NCBI GenBank assembly: GCA_018398765.1
Contig: JAHBMJ010001645.1
Coordinates: forward strand, 1-15,000
Reading direction: 5' to 3'
From: Chromera velia
Taxonomy: Eukaryota; Sar; Chromeraceae
Length of the DNA: 15,000 bases
Shown here: positions 1 to 11,901 of the stretch, piece after piece
Layout of the letters: each line of letters begins with the position of its first letter
How positions within the stretch are numbered: the stretch's first letter is position 1
Position numbers and translations under genes: made by a program
Notes under the pieces: generated by a model
What the model saw: the letters and a program-made list of their open reading frames with translations, nothing else
Database searches by the model: none
Told to the model about the DNA's origin: nothing

Positions 1-210
1 AGGCAGGCAGGCAGGCAGGCAGGCAGGCAAACTGATGGACAGAAGCAAAGTGAGACGAGCATGCAAACAGACAGACAAAGTGCAACAGAATGAAAATTGC
101 GGTATACAAAATGCTTCGGACTCTTGGAGGACCACCGAAACCGAAACCGAAATGCAAATGCAATCAGGACCCCAATGCCTTCCTACGGACGGCCGCCCGG
201 CCGGACTGAC
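1..210 (-). other. 5' part of the intron after exon 19, with (AGGC)7
   Basis: The intron begins at 210 with GTCAGT on the minus strand. Bases 1-29 are about seven AGGC units. No further exon was recognised before the window edge. Confidence 0.6.
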
Positions 211-357
211 GGACGATCTGAGTTTGAATGGCGGAGAGGTGTTTTCCTTGAGAGCTCTCAGGATGGACGCATCCTGTCTGCCGCCTCCCTGTTCGCCTGT
301 GCCTGTCTTGGTCTCATGAATCTTCAACAGCTCCAGCCACTCGTGCATATGCACAGG
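211..357 (-). CDS. Exon 19: last exon visible in the window
   Basis: Acceptor GTGCAG, phase 0 at both ends, 49 codons. Starts PVHMHEWLELLKIHETKTG, then a Gly-rich stretch, then ASILRALKENTSPPFKLRSS. The donor GTCAGT at 210 implies at least one more exon beyond the left edge. No stop codon of this gene is visible. Confidence 0.8.
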
Positions 358-1259
358 CTGCACGCACAGTTGCTTGTGGAAAGGAGGGATGGAGGGATGA
401 ACCATGATTGACGTCAGTGAGATGCAGTCAGCGCATTCTGTACAAAAATGCAGTAGAATTCTGTACAAAAATGAATCCATGATTGAAGTCAGTGAGATGC
501 AGTCAGTTGATGGGGAACGGAAAGGAAAGAAAAAAAAAAAAAGAAAGAAAGGTATAAAGAACCACGAAAAAACTGTGAGACGAGCGAATGGAAAATATGA
601 GGTGGTTTTGATCGGCTGCCTTTCTGTCAGTCTGTATTTCTACTGGTGTGGCGCGTCTGTCAGAAGATCAACAAAACAAAAGGGCACTCTTTGTCCGGCC
701 ATGAATCAGCAGCCAGTCATTATATACAAAAACCAGTCGAGTCTTGCTTTTTACTCCCCCTCCTCTTATCTGCTGAACGAAAAGATTGATTGTTCCCATT
801 TTGATCGTCCTCTTCCTGCTCTCTATGCTCTTTTCTCTTTTTCTTCCTCTGCCTGTGTGGAGACAGATCCCCTCACTGACCGCAAGGGCAAATTGTCGGA
901 ACGCCGCAAAGAACGCCGAGTGATTTTTGTCAAAGAGAGGCTGCAGGCAGGTAGGTAACCAGGCGGAAAACATCAGAGGCACGGAGACGGCAACAAAAAA
1001 GAATGCGAGAAGAATTAAGGAAAGGACAGCAGCTCCGTGAGAAGAAAAATAAATCGAGAAGAAACTGTAGAGCTACAGACAAGAGATAAGAATCAAAACA
1101 GAACATTTTCATCGTTGGACGGAAAAACTGAAATGCGAAAAACGTCCACGTGCATGCACTCCGAGTACCCCTTCCTGATTTGCTTCAGGGAGGCCCTCAT
1201 CTGTCCTTCCATCTTTCCCCGGACACGCACGCACACATAGACACACACACACACACATA

Positions 1260-1297
<38 letters not shown>

Positions 1298-2996
1298 CAC
1301 ACACACGGACGCGGACACGGACACGGACACGGACACGGACACGGACACGGACACGGACACACACACGGACACGGACACACACACGTGTATACACAGGAAG
1401 TGACGATCGAGGAGACTGACTGACCACGACTCTTCTCTTTGCGTCTCCTTTTCCCTCCTCCCCCCCCGCCTGGGCCTCTTCCCTCGCGATGGCCCTCTCG
1501 ACGAATTCTAAAATCTCCGTTCTGGCCATGTGAGTCAACAGCGCCACGTGAAGATTCATGCAGGTCCAGTCTGACTTTTGCCAGGGGTTATCTTTTGGTG
1601 GCTGTTTGCGATCATGTTGGAAATTGAATCTCCAGAGAATGTCACTCGAGTCCCCCCCTCCCGTCCTATCGTCCATCCTCTTCCTTTCCCACTCAGGATA
1701 AGGCACAGGGAAGGTCGCGTAGACTGTGTGGAAGACTGTCCTTATGAGTCTGAGAATCAGAGCAGGGGCCTGCATCACCTCTGTCTTCTTGTCTGCCTCC
1801 TTCTCGTTTTCTTCCGCCCTCTCCTTGACTGCTTGGGAGAGCAGGGCGTGGAAGTAGAAGGGCTGCTGTCTGAGCACGGCAAAGACCTCCTCGAATATGT
1901 GGAGGGACCGCCTGAAGGCAGGGTGCATCTGCAAACACCACCGTAGAGAAGGAGAATCGGTATACAAAGAGAGTATTCCAAAGAAAGGCGCCCGGGCGGG
2001 TCTGACGCAGACTACAGAGAAGGGAGGCATGCGAGAGGAGTTGCTGGACAGAGAGAGGAAAGCAGCACGATGACGAGAGAGGTCGGTCCACACGTTTCTG
2101 ATGAGGCCGGACCATCCGTGTATCGTCTGACGAATTGGAAGGCAGTTGGTACTGCTTTCAAACAAAGGGACACCAATAGAGATCCTAAAAGAAGAAATAT
2201 TAAAAATTCATATATGAAAACACTCATCTTTTTTTCGCCTTCCCACTCGGAGTCTCGCTAGGGTCGGAAGGAAATTTCATCATCCCACCTCTGCATTGAA
2301 TCTCTTTGTTCGTTCAGATGATTCCCTTCCGATTCGTGTGTAGATAGCGACATCAAAAATGTGTCCACGGACTCACTGACTGACTGACTCACTGACTCAC
2401 TGACTTTGAGTCTCTCGAGTGTCGGCATTTTAATCGGCAGCTGGTCAGCCACCCGGACGAAAAGAGACTCGAACAGAGTCTCCAGCTGCACGATCGACGG
2501 AGGAAATGAATCAAAGGAACACGCTAGAGGAGGGCGGGTCAATTATATTCAGGACAAACACACCATTTCATCCAAGAGAGGATGAAGAAACAGAACTTTC
2601 TTTAAAGTACGTGGAGCTAGAGCATTCCGCATGCGTCGGAGGGTCCAGGAGGGGGGGAGATTGACTCCTCAACACAATGCAGAGGAAATCAAACAAAACG
2701 GAACGGAGGAAACCCTCCAGCCTGATAAATCAATTCAGACGTCCTAGAAGCGAGACAGGCTGAGTTGAATCCTCGAAGAAGATTAACTTTTCTCAACCTT
2801 CTCTTTCTCCAGAAGGGTTCTTTTTCGTCTTCTACTGTTCTGTTCATTTTGATTCTCTTTTCGTTCGCTCCGTTCTCTTGCGAGTGATCCTCTTTTCTCA
2901 TCTCTGCCTCGCTCTTCCTGGTCCCTCCCGACCTTTCGAAGTTTGTCAGCTTCTGCATGAAGCCGCAGCGTGTCCCTCATTTGCTGTGTGGCTTTT

Positions 2997-3069
<73 letters not shown>

Positions 3070-4666
3070 CACACAGGCACACACACGGACACACACACGC
3101 ACACACACGCGCATCAATACAAAAAAGACGAGTGGAAGAGACTGACAGAGACAGAAGGCTGTCACTGCCTTCAACTCAAGCTGAACGGTAGAGTAAGATC
3201 TATTGGGGGGGGACTTGGTGCGTAAGAAAAGATTCTCCACGGAGAGAAAGAAGACATGCAATCTTGCGAGGCTTTGTGTATATCTTTGTTTTCAGCTATT
3301 CACCATGAATCGCGTCCTGCTTTTAATGACGTTGCCACTGAGAAGAGAGCTTGCCGCGATTCTTTAGAGAACAGAAATCTTTGAAAACCTCTGCACAGGT
3401 CAGACAGAGCGTACTGCAATGATTAGATTGTCTTTTCTCCTATGCCCATATTCTCAAGTAGCCCGCTCGCTGACTTTGCAACATCCTGGAATTGGCGTTC
3501 GAGGTTCGCCTTTTCTTTCATACAGCCTTCTTTTTCATACAGAATTCTTTTTACTGTATGAAAGAAACGCTGACTTTGCAACATCCTGGAATTGGCGTTC
3601 GAGGTTCGCCTTTTCTTTCATACAGAATTCTTTTTCATACAGAATTCTTTTTCATACAGAATTCTTTTTACTGTATGAAAGAAAACGCTGACTTTGCAAC
3701 ATCCTGGAATTGGCGTTCGAGGTTCGCCTTTTCTTTCATACAGAATTCTTTTTCATACAGAATTCTTTTTACTGTATGAAAGAAAACGCTGACTTTGCAA
3801 CATCCTGGAATTGGCGTTCGAGGTTCGCCATCGAATGTGAGGTTTGTGTCTTCTCAAATGCGAGTTGCCTTTGCAGAGTCCAGAAGCAGGCGCACGCAGC
3901 GTCCATTTGTTTCTTCGGCTCTTCTTCTTCCTCCACGGCTCCTCGGGCGGTCGTCTTCATCTCTGTGCGGCTGCGGGGACTGAGAGAGTCCAGAGACAGA
4001 CGCTCTCCACCTGCAAGGGCAGACAGAAACCAGAGCGAACCAGAAAATTGACAGATTAGGTGTATTCATGCACAAGAGGAATCCTACACTTTCAAAGATG
4101 CGATACAAAGGGTGCATGGCGAGAGAGACGCGCGTCGAATACAACAACAGAAAGATGCAGAAGCGACGTATTTGATTGTCATGCGCTTGGGAAACTCTCA
4201 CAAGCAAGGGATGCCTGGATGGGCCAAGTAAGTGAGGGTACAGGTTCTAGGTGGATCTGGGGGGGCGAAAAATACGGAGGAAGGGCCAGAAGCAAGCAAG
4301 AACTAGAAGCCGAAAGAACTGGGTTAGGATGGGTCTCCATGGGGACCTTGAGAGATCTCAACGGAGACGCAGAGAGCCCCCCTGAATAAGTGACGGGGTG
4401 TGTAACTGTGAAGATGAGTGCTTTGCTTTATCTTCAGAAAGAGAGACGCAAAAACGTCGCTTTCATATTCTCTGCGAGAGAGACAGACTGTGAATTCGAC
4501 TGACTGACTGTCGACAATTTTTGTTTTCCTTTCGATCAGGGACCTCTTTCTCTTCTCGTCCCACTCTGGAGAGACGAAGATCGGACATGGATAGGAGGAC
4601 TTGTGCCGTTTGCGGATGTCACTCTGAAGGTCTTCATCGACGCCTAAGCGTCCAGATGCCATGCTC

Positions 4667-4700
<34 letters not shown>

Positions 4701-7700
4701 CAGGTAGGCACACAGCTAGATCGACGGGTTGTTGGACGAGTATGGGGTGCGAAGAAGAGGAAGGGACTGAAGAACAGAGAGGAAAAGGAGTGGGGTAAAA
4801 ATTGCAAGAAAAGAAATTGCAATCAGTTTCATCTCAGTCCGAAAGAGAAAACAGGTTCACTGGAGCTGAGCGGTACTTCGAGATACAGGACATGATACAA
4901 AAGAGTAGGTTCCAACGCCGCCGCATCCAGACTAAAAAGTGATTCCCAAACCACAAAAAAAAAAGCAAATGTAAGAAAACAACAGAAAGAAAGCAACGGA
5001 CCCACCCCCCAGGCAAAGACAGGGGACGGCTGCTCGAGGTCCAGGGACTCATCACCCCCCACAAGGCAAATGCAATGGGCAAAACCGCAGGCGACTCGGG
5101 AGATAGGAGGGAAAGAGTCGTCGACTGCCATCGGCCTGCACGACAAAGGAGCAAAACAAAATGTTAACAATCAGGCAGGCAGGCACGCCTTTGTGCAGAC
5201 AGACACACCGACAGATTGACCCTCTCAATCTACCCTTGATAGAAGGGCAGACAGAGAGACTGACTGACTGACTGACTGACTTTGGGATCTGTACCCACTT
5301 CACTGCCTGGAATCCGACCCCAAGTTGGTCCTTTCTGTTGTCCCCCCAACAGTATGCCGCCGCCTTCCTCCTTGCTCTCAATAGCGGCACTGCCACGGTG
5401 AACTCGTCCCCTGCCGCCACACACGTCCACAGAGAGGGTAAACGCTCCTGCGGCAGAAAGAAACAAGAGGAACCGCAGAGGGACAAGACACCGGTCAATT
5501 AAAGAGGGATAGGTGTACCGAGGTGTACAGAGGCAAAGACACATACAGACACAGAGAAGTGGAGAATGACACCGACAGCCACAAAAGCAACGGGGCGACA
5601 AAACACGCTTGGAGTTCCACGTTTGCCATGCACCCTCACTCACTCACCTGGTGGAAGGAACCCCGGATCGATCGGTAAAAGACAAGAATGAAACCGAAGG
5701 CTAGACGGTCGAATGACAGAAAAAAAAATCCATTTCGATCTGTTCATACAGGATGACTCTTGAGCTCGGTCAGATATGGAGACGGTCTTAATACAAGCCT
5801 TTGACATGAAATTCTCAAAACTTGACTTCCCCTTCGCTCAGGCATACGAGAATTCCACGAACAGACATGCTACGACAAGCCGTCTCTCTTCGTGCATTGA
5901 ACACTCGCGCTTCTTCGAAATTGAAGAGAGAGAAAGACAACAGACACATGGAGAGGGGGGGCAAGGCCCGGACAGAGACAGACACACAAGAGTCGGAAAG
6001 TAAAGCTAAAGCGGGAGGCTTCACAGAGACGGACCCAGAGATAGACGGTGCCTGACGTTAGGGAGAAAGCGATATACAGGCTGGTAGATCGACACTGGCA
6101 AATAGAAACAGATAGAGAGGCATGGAAACACAGACAGACAAATTGAGAGGGTCTCTCATCCAACTTGTCTGCATGTCCAGAATTATTAGAGTCACTCACT
6201 CATGCACAGGTTTTTTTGTCTCCCTATCAATGCGTTCTGCAGAAGAATTAACGTTCTCCTTTTATCAGGAAGGCCGACTGACTGACTGACTGTCTGGACC
6301 AGCTCCGTGAAATCGGTTGGTTCCATGATGTCCTCCATCATGCATAGGGACTGCACACATGTGTACACACACACACACACACACACACACGCGCACCGAG
6401 GAAGCACAGGCTTATTTTGAAAGGACGAGCAAGAAGAAGAAGGGTCCATCAAGTCTCTCAGATTGAATGACCCTTCTCTCTCCATGTCTCTATCTGCACA
6501 GAAAAACCTGTTGGATTTGGAACGAATGAGTCTCCTCTCAACGCCTTGCTTGTTGGATTCGTTTCAGAGGTGGTCTCACGCTTTGAGTTTTGGATGTTTC
6601 GTCGGTGACCTACCTACCCACCTCTGCTTTTCCACAGACGAGGAGCTTGTGGTCACTTGTGATGAAACAAGAATGGAACGCCGCAGCAGCAACTTGAGTG
6701 ATCTGCACGCAATCACAGCATGCACTTGTCGTGTCACAAGGGGTGGAGAGGAGATGAGTGAGATCGCAGAAAGAAAGATTCATGCACGAACGGCCGGAGC
6801 ATCATTCTACCGTTTCTTCCTTCCTTTGATCGGACAGGAAGAGAGAGAAGAGAACGCCAGCCGACATCTGCGCGCAGAAACTGAAAAGCTGACAATATGC
6901 TCGGGCTGCTTGTCTCTCTTTTGGGGGGTCCGAGGTATGAGTGTCCTGGAAAATTCTCTTCACAGAGAAGAGCAAGGAATGGACCCTGTTCACGCTAGTG
7001 AAAGAACAGCATCACGATCAAACAGCCAGCAAGCCAGAGACAGACAGACAGACCTTTGTGTCGCTGTCCAGTTTGACTAATTGAGGTTCGCTCTCGTCGT
7101 TCTGTGTCCCTGTGCCCAATCTGCCGTGCAGCCCAGACCCCCACGCCCACGCCTTGCCGTCTCTGTCGATGGCCAGAGTGTGGGACCGTGCAAGGACAAC
7201 GGAATCTATTAGACGGCCCCGGAGACTCACCTGCACGCACAGGCTCAGGAAAGTGAAAGCGAGAAAGAAGGAGAGCATGGAGATATCAGAAGAAAAGAAA
7301 AAGCGGTGTGAGGGGCACAAGCAAATGGAAACGATCGAATGAATCTGCCGCTAAATCTCTCTCTGATGGTTCCAAAACAAGCTACACGGCTCCTGTCTCT
7401 CTCGGGAAATGATTTTCTTCTTCGCCGTCTTTCTCCTTTCTTTCGTTCTTTCTTTCTTTCTCTCTCGAGAAACATCTTCTCCTCCTGTCTCTTTGTCCCC
7501 CACAGATTTCAATTCCCCCTGAGTTATCAGGTACCTCTCCAGCGACAAGCCATGCAGTCGAGAGAGATTGCATCATTCGTAGACTCAATCAACGGGCTCA
7601 CCCACCCACCCACCCACCCTTCGGGGCACAGCCACACAGTTGGGATGGAAAGAGCCTCTGCCGAGCTTCCCGTGTTCGTCCCTTCCCCACGTATAGAGAA

Positions 7701-8571
7701 CACCCGCAGGCGAGATGTACGCGGAGTTGTCCTCTCCAGCCGCGACATCGATTGCCCCTCCATGGATGTGGTCAAGCAGCCGAGGCGAAGGACAGGGCTC
7801 GCTTACCCACCTTTTTCCTAAACCCAATTGACCCTCATCTCCCCGCCCCCAAGCGAATATCTTCCCGTCCTCCGAATCGCACAGCGCCAGTGTGTGTGCA
7901 CCCCCGCATGCCACCTTGATCACAGACCAGGGCAGGCTGACTTGCTTGGCAACTGGCACGTCCTCTAGCGATTTGGCCTTCAAGCTGGCGGCGTTCTCTC
8001 CTGACTCGTCAGGCCGGCTCTGCGTGGATGGATGGATGGATGGATGGATGGATGGATGGATGGAGGCAGAGAGAAAAAAAAAATCGAGGAAAAGTGGAGG
8101 GGGAAAAGTGAAAAGACAATTGTGCGTGGAACAAACATCTGGACTGATAGAAAGTTCAAAAGATACGTACAGCTTCAGTTCAGCCTGTCAATGTGCAAGT
8201 GCGTGGACAATGGCGTTTTAAACCGACAAATTTTCAACTCTAGAGTGGATGCATGTAAACTAATTGCGGAATTTACACAGCTGTTGGGTCTGCCTGTCGG
8301 TGTTTTGATTCTTGATGACCGTCTTCTGTTCTTTTGTAACTCTTTATTTTTAGATGTCTTTCTCCGCCCTGCAGTAACCTTCGTCAGAGACGTCATGATT
8401 TCTCTCTCAGAGGATCGCCTGTCGACCCCCCGTGCTTCTTTTTCATCAGGCACATCTTCTTCTTCGTTCCACATCTCCTCTTGATCGTTCTCGGAATGAA
8501 TTCGCCTGTCTGAGGTGTCCGTCTCCTTTCATGTGTCTTTCCGCTTCCTTTCGGGTCACCCTTCTTTTTCC

Positions 8572-8605
<34 letters not shown>

Positions 8606-11600
8606 CTGACTCAACGAACGGAAAAGATAACCGACCTCCAACTGCCCGGTTTGTCCGCAGTCTGAAGCCCCCCACGTCTGCACGCCAAGGAGAGGCAAGC
8701 AGATGTGCGTCGTCTATCTTTCGTGCATACAAGCAATCGATACATGTACATTACACGTGGATTCCCACAAGTGACAACACAAGAAGGAGATTTCATCGCT
8801 GTTACCTGTCTACAGACAGACAGGCACAGAAAAGAGACATGCACACACGAGACAGAAAAAGGCATTCCCACCGGGCGCAAAGACAGAGATCGATGGAGGG
8901 GGGAAAATGTTAATGGAGGCAGAGCGAGTCCCCCACCACGCGACTTTTGGTTCTCTCTTTGATGATTGGCGGACGAAAAGAAAAAAGCAGACTTTTTTTT
9001 TTTCTTCTTTTTTCTTTGATGATTGGCGGACGAAAAGAAAAAAGGAGACTTTTTTTTCTTCTTCTTTTTTCTTTGATGATTGGCGGACGAAAAGAAAAAA
9101 GGAGACTTTTTTTTTTTTTCTTCTTTTTTCTTTGATGATTGGCGGACGAAAAGAAAAAAGAAGACTGCATGTCCGACCACCTGACTCTGATCCATATAGC
9201 TAGAATCACTGAGCTTGCGTGTCGCTCTACGAAAAGAACACTGACTGACTGACCCATAGTTGTCCCGATTTGGTCACAACGGCGTTGTGCATCCCCCCGG
9301 CAGAAATGCAAACGATGTCGCTGGACTTCCCGGTGTCCTGCCAAGATGAATATCGACACGCGAGTGGAAGACGCGCACTCATTTTCACAGCTCATTTCGT
9401 GAACGCCTTTGGGTACAAAGAAAGAAAGACACAGATGCAAATGCGGGTTTCTGTATTGAGACAAAAGGGCAGACGAACGAATTCTGAGAAAGAGGGATGG
9501 AGGGAATTGAGCGATGCTGCTCGAGAAAGAGGAGATACAGACAGTACGTGTTTGTATTTCTTATGTGTACTGGGTGAGAGAAAGAGAACACGGACAAGCC
9601 CCGAATCAACGACACAGTGCATAGGCGTCCCTTTCTCCACTCAGCCCAGGTCGACCCTCAACAAATTTCTTTCAATGGCCCGGTCCCCACATCTACATTG
9701 GCATGCATGCATGTAAAACTGAGTTAGTAGCCTTTTGTGTTCTCCTCTTCACAAAAAAAGCAATTAAGCAACAAACAAGAAGCCGAAAGAAAAGAATTCA
9801 TTTGATCAGACAAAAGGAGAGGAAAGAAAAGGAAAGGAAGGCATTGGGGGTCTGCGTGCGTTCCCCCTCATGGACCTCCTTCTCTATCTACATTGCTATT
9901 TTGCTCTTGTGCTCTCTCTGCAAAGACGTGCGTCGCATCGATCGACAAATTGCCACAGACGGACCTCATGCCTGCATGCAGAAAGAAGAAAGGGGAGGAA
10001 ACAAAAGTACAGAGCAGAGCAGCAACAATGAGGGAGATACTGATGTAGGTGAAGCACAGGAGGGCGGAAGATGGAGAGGAAGGAACGGAGGAAATTTGGG
10101 CAGAACTCCGTGACTGAAGAAGCAGGGAGGAACAAGAGAGGAAATGTACTGGGACACCCCGAAGAAAAACTCAAATGGCAGGATTGTGAGGGAGGATGCA
10201 TAAACCCGAGAGAAAAAAAGGTGGGAAGAAGGAATGGGAAGAAGGAGAATGATGCACGGACAACTGCCGCCAACACACGTCCAAGTACAGGTGCATGCGT
10301 GCGGGTGCTTTCCATCTATCCCACTGACCCTTTTTCTCTAACGTTTGGCCTTCTTGTTTGCAGAACGACCTGCGGATATGGGAATTAAGCGATGAGGAAT
10401 CGAACGGCCAATCAAAAGGCATCAAAGGTCAAGAACAAACAAAAACTCAAGGCGGAAAGCAAACGATCGACAGAAAAGGGAAAGACAATTTGCGGACCGG
10501 GAGCAAAGACAAAATGCCAGATTGCACAGCTGCACACAACAAAAATGAGACAAAGTCTCCTTGCCCTAGAAATAAAAAACAGCAACTCTCACGAGACAAC
10601 TGTGCGCAAGCAAGTTCACCGCAGCGATGGATGCCTGCAGGGTCTGTTTGTCAATGCCGGTGAGCAACAACTCAAAAGAAAGAGTGATGCCACACCACCT
10701 CGGGGGGTACAATCATTTGTTTATTTCCCAACTGGCCGATGGACCCTCCAACCCCACGCACCTACCTTGACTTTTTTGATTTCCTGTGGTTGGTACACCG
10801 TGAAGCTTCCCCTGTCCTGTTCACCCTCCTCCTCCAGCCCCAGCTGCTTATGCAGATTCCGACCCCACCCCCAGAGCTTCCCCTGCTCCTCAACCGTCGT
10901 GCCCCCCTGGGCAGCAAGGGAGTGAAAGGGTCCCACAGCCACCTGCAGGCTCTTAAGAGAGACGCATGCTTGTGCACAAACGCTTAGAATCCCTCGCGCT
11001 GTGTGTCGCCGAATATGGAAAAGAGAGTTTGCATGACCAACCAGGCACAAACAAAGAAGTACTAGCTGACAACCCCCTTAACGACGGACGAAGACATCTG
11101 AAGGAAACGGAGAGTTCCATGCAAGTCCAGTCCATTGCAAGAACGAAACTAAGTAGGAAGGAACATTCGGAGGATAGGAGCCATATCAAAGAGGACTAGC
11201 CAGAAAAAGTGGTAGGAATACATGCGGAACACCCCAAGGCCAAGAGAAAAGAGATCAAAAGACAAACCGCCAAAGCAAATACGGCCAAAAAGCAGAAAGC
11301 GGCGCAGACAGATTTAGAAGATATGTAGTGTCCACACGAGCCCCCCCTTTCATTCTCCTTGTGGGGGCAAAGTGAAAGAAAATAAAGCCTACGCACCTCG
11401 ACCACTTTGTCTAGGCCAGGGACTTGTTGAGGGACAGGAACAACCTCACCATCCGGAGGGCCCATCAGTACTCCGGTGGCAGGTCCCATCCCCCACCCGA
11501 ACACGCGGCCCTTGGCAGACACTGCAAGCGTGTGAAAGACACCACAGGCGACCTGCAGAGCCATAGAAATGAGGAAACAAACAAAGCAATCAAAACTTCT

Positions 11601-11869
11601 GAGTCAAGGCAGAGTGATCCGATCAACATACGCAGAGCTGTAACGGCCATCAAGGAATTTCTTTCTGTGCCTCACTTACTTGCGCATTCACTCGCACAGA
11701 GGATAGCTGGTGCTTTCAAAAACGTTCGCAAGAAGCCAAAAGGCCCATCAGCATATTCCACATGGAGGCATCAGAAGCGCCTTCTCTTTGGCTTTCACAT
11801 GCAATCAAAAGAGAAAGACCATAAATGACACAAAGAAAGGCAGCTTAGAAATGAATAAACAGACAGACA

Positions 11870-11901
<32 letters not shown>

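Larger units (their letters stand above)
941..1424 (-). other. Intron between exons 17 and 18 (484 bp), mostly microsatellite in its 5' half
   Basis: The donor-proximal half is AC/GGACAC repeat (1221-1385). The acceptor side is pyrimidine-rich on the minus strand and ends CTGCAG. A doubtful extra exon at 1150-1200 is listed separately. Confidence 0.7.
8020..8635 (-). other. Intron between exons 7 and 8 (616 bp)
   Basis: Holds (TTTC)n at 8572-8606 near the donor and (ATGG)n at 8025-8064 next to the acceptor. No exon recognised between. Confidence 0.7.

Noticed and set aside
404-958. 184-codon plus-strand open frame
   Set aside because: It crosses a poly-A tract and the direct-repeat pair and runs antisense to exon 18. 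There is no protein-like pattern.
1197-1424. Minus-strand extension of exon 17 through Val-Arg/Cys-Val repeats
   Set aside because: This is a translation of the (AC)n/(GGACAC)n microsatellite. A GTCAGT donor ends the exon at 1425.
2977-3261. Open frames rich in His-Thr or Cys-Val over the CA/GA repeat
   Set aside because: Microsatellite translation on both strands, lying in an intron.
3419-3779. Plus-strand repetitive open frames over the fourfold repeat
   Set aside because: They arise only because the repeat has few stops. The minus-strand reading as exon end plus donor is supported by phase and homology.
3469-3829. Complete MITE or other transposon
   Set aside because: The 15-bp inverted repeats bound only about 40 to 60 bp, there is no clear target-site duplication, and copies are in tandem, so a transposon call is not supported from this window alone.
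6463-7080. 205-codon plus-strand open frame
   Set aside because: It starts inside an intron of the minus gene and overlaps exon 9 antisense. It has no recognisable domain, and its composition looks like read-through of simple sequence.
7597-7617. Later GT positions in the GTGG run as the exon 8 donor
   Set aside because: Only the GT directly after CGAAGG gives phase 0 into exon 9 and a clean blade linker.
8956-9166. CRISPR array
   Set aside because: Units are contiguous tandem copies with no unique spacers, inside an intron of a eukaryotic gene.
9703-10315. Long open frames on both strands in the largest intron
   Set aside because: Low-complexity Lys/Arg/Glu or Phe/Pro/Ser products of a purine-rich strand. 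The flanking exons already join in phase.
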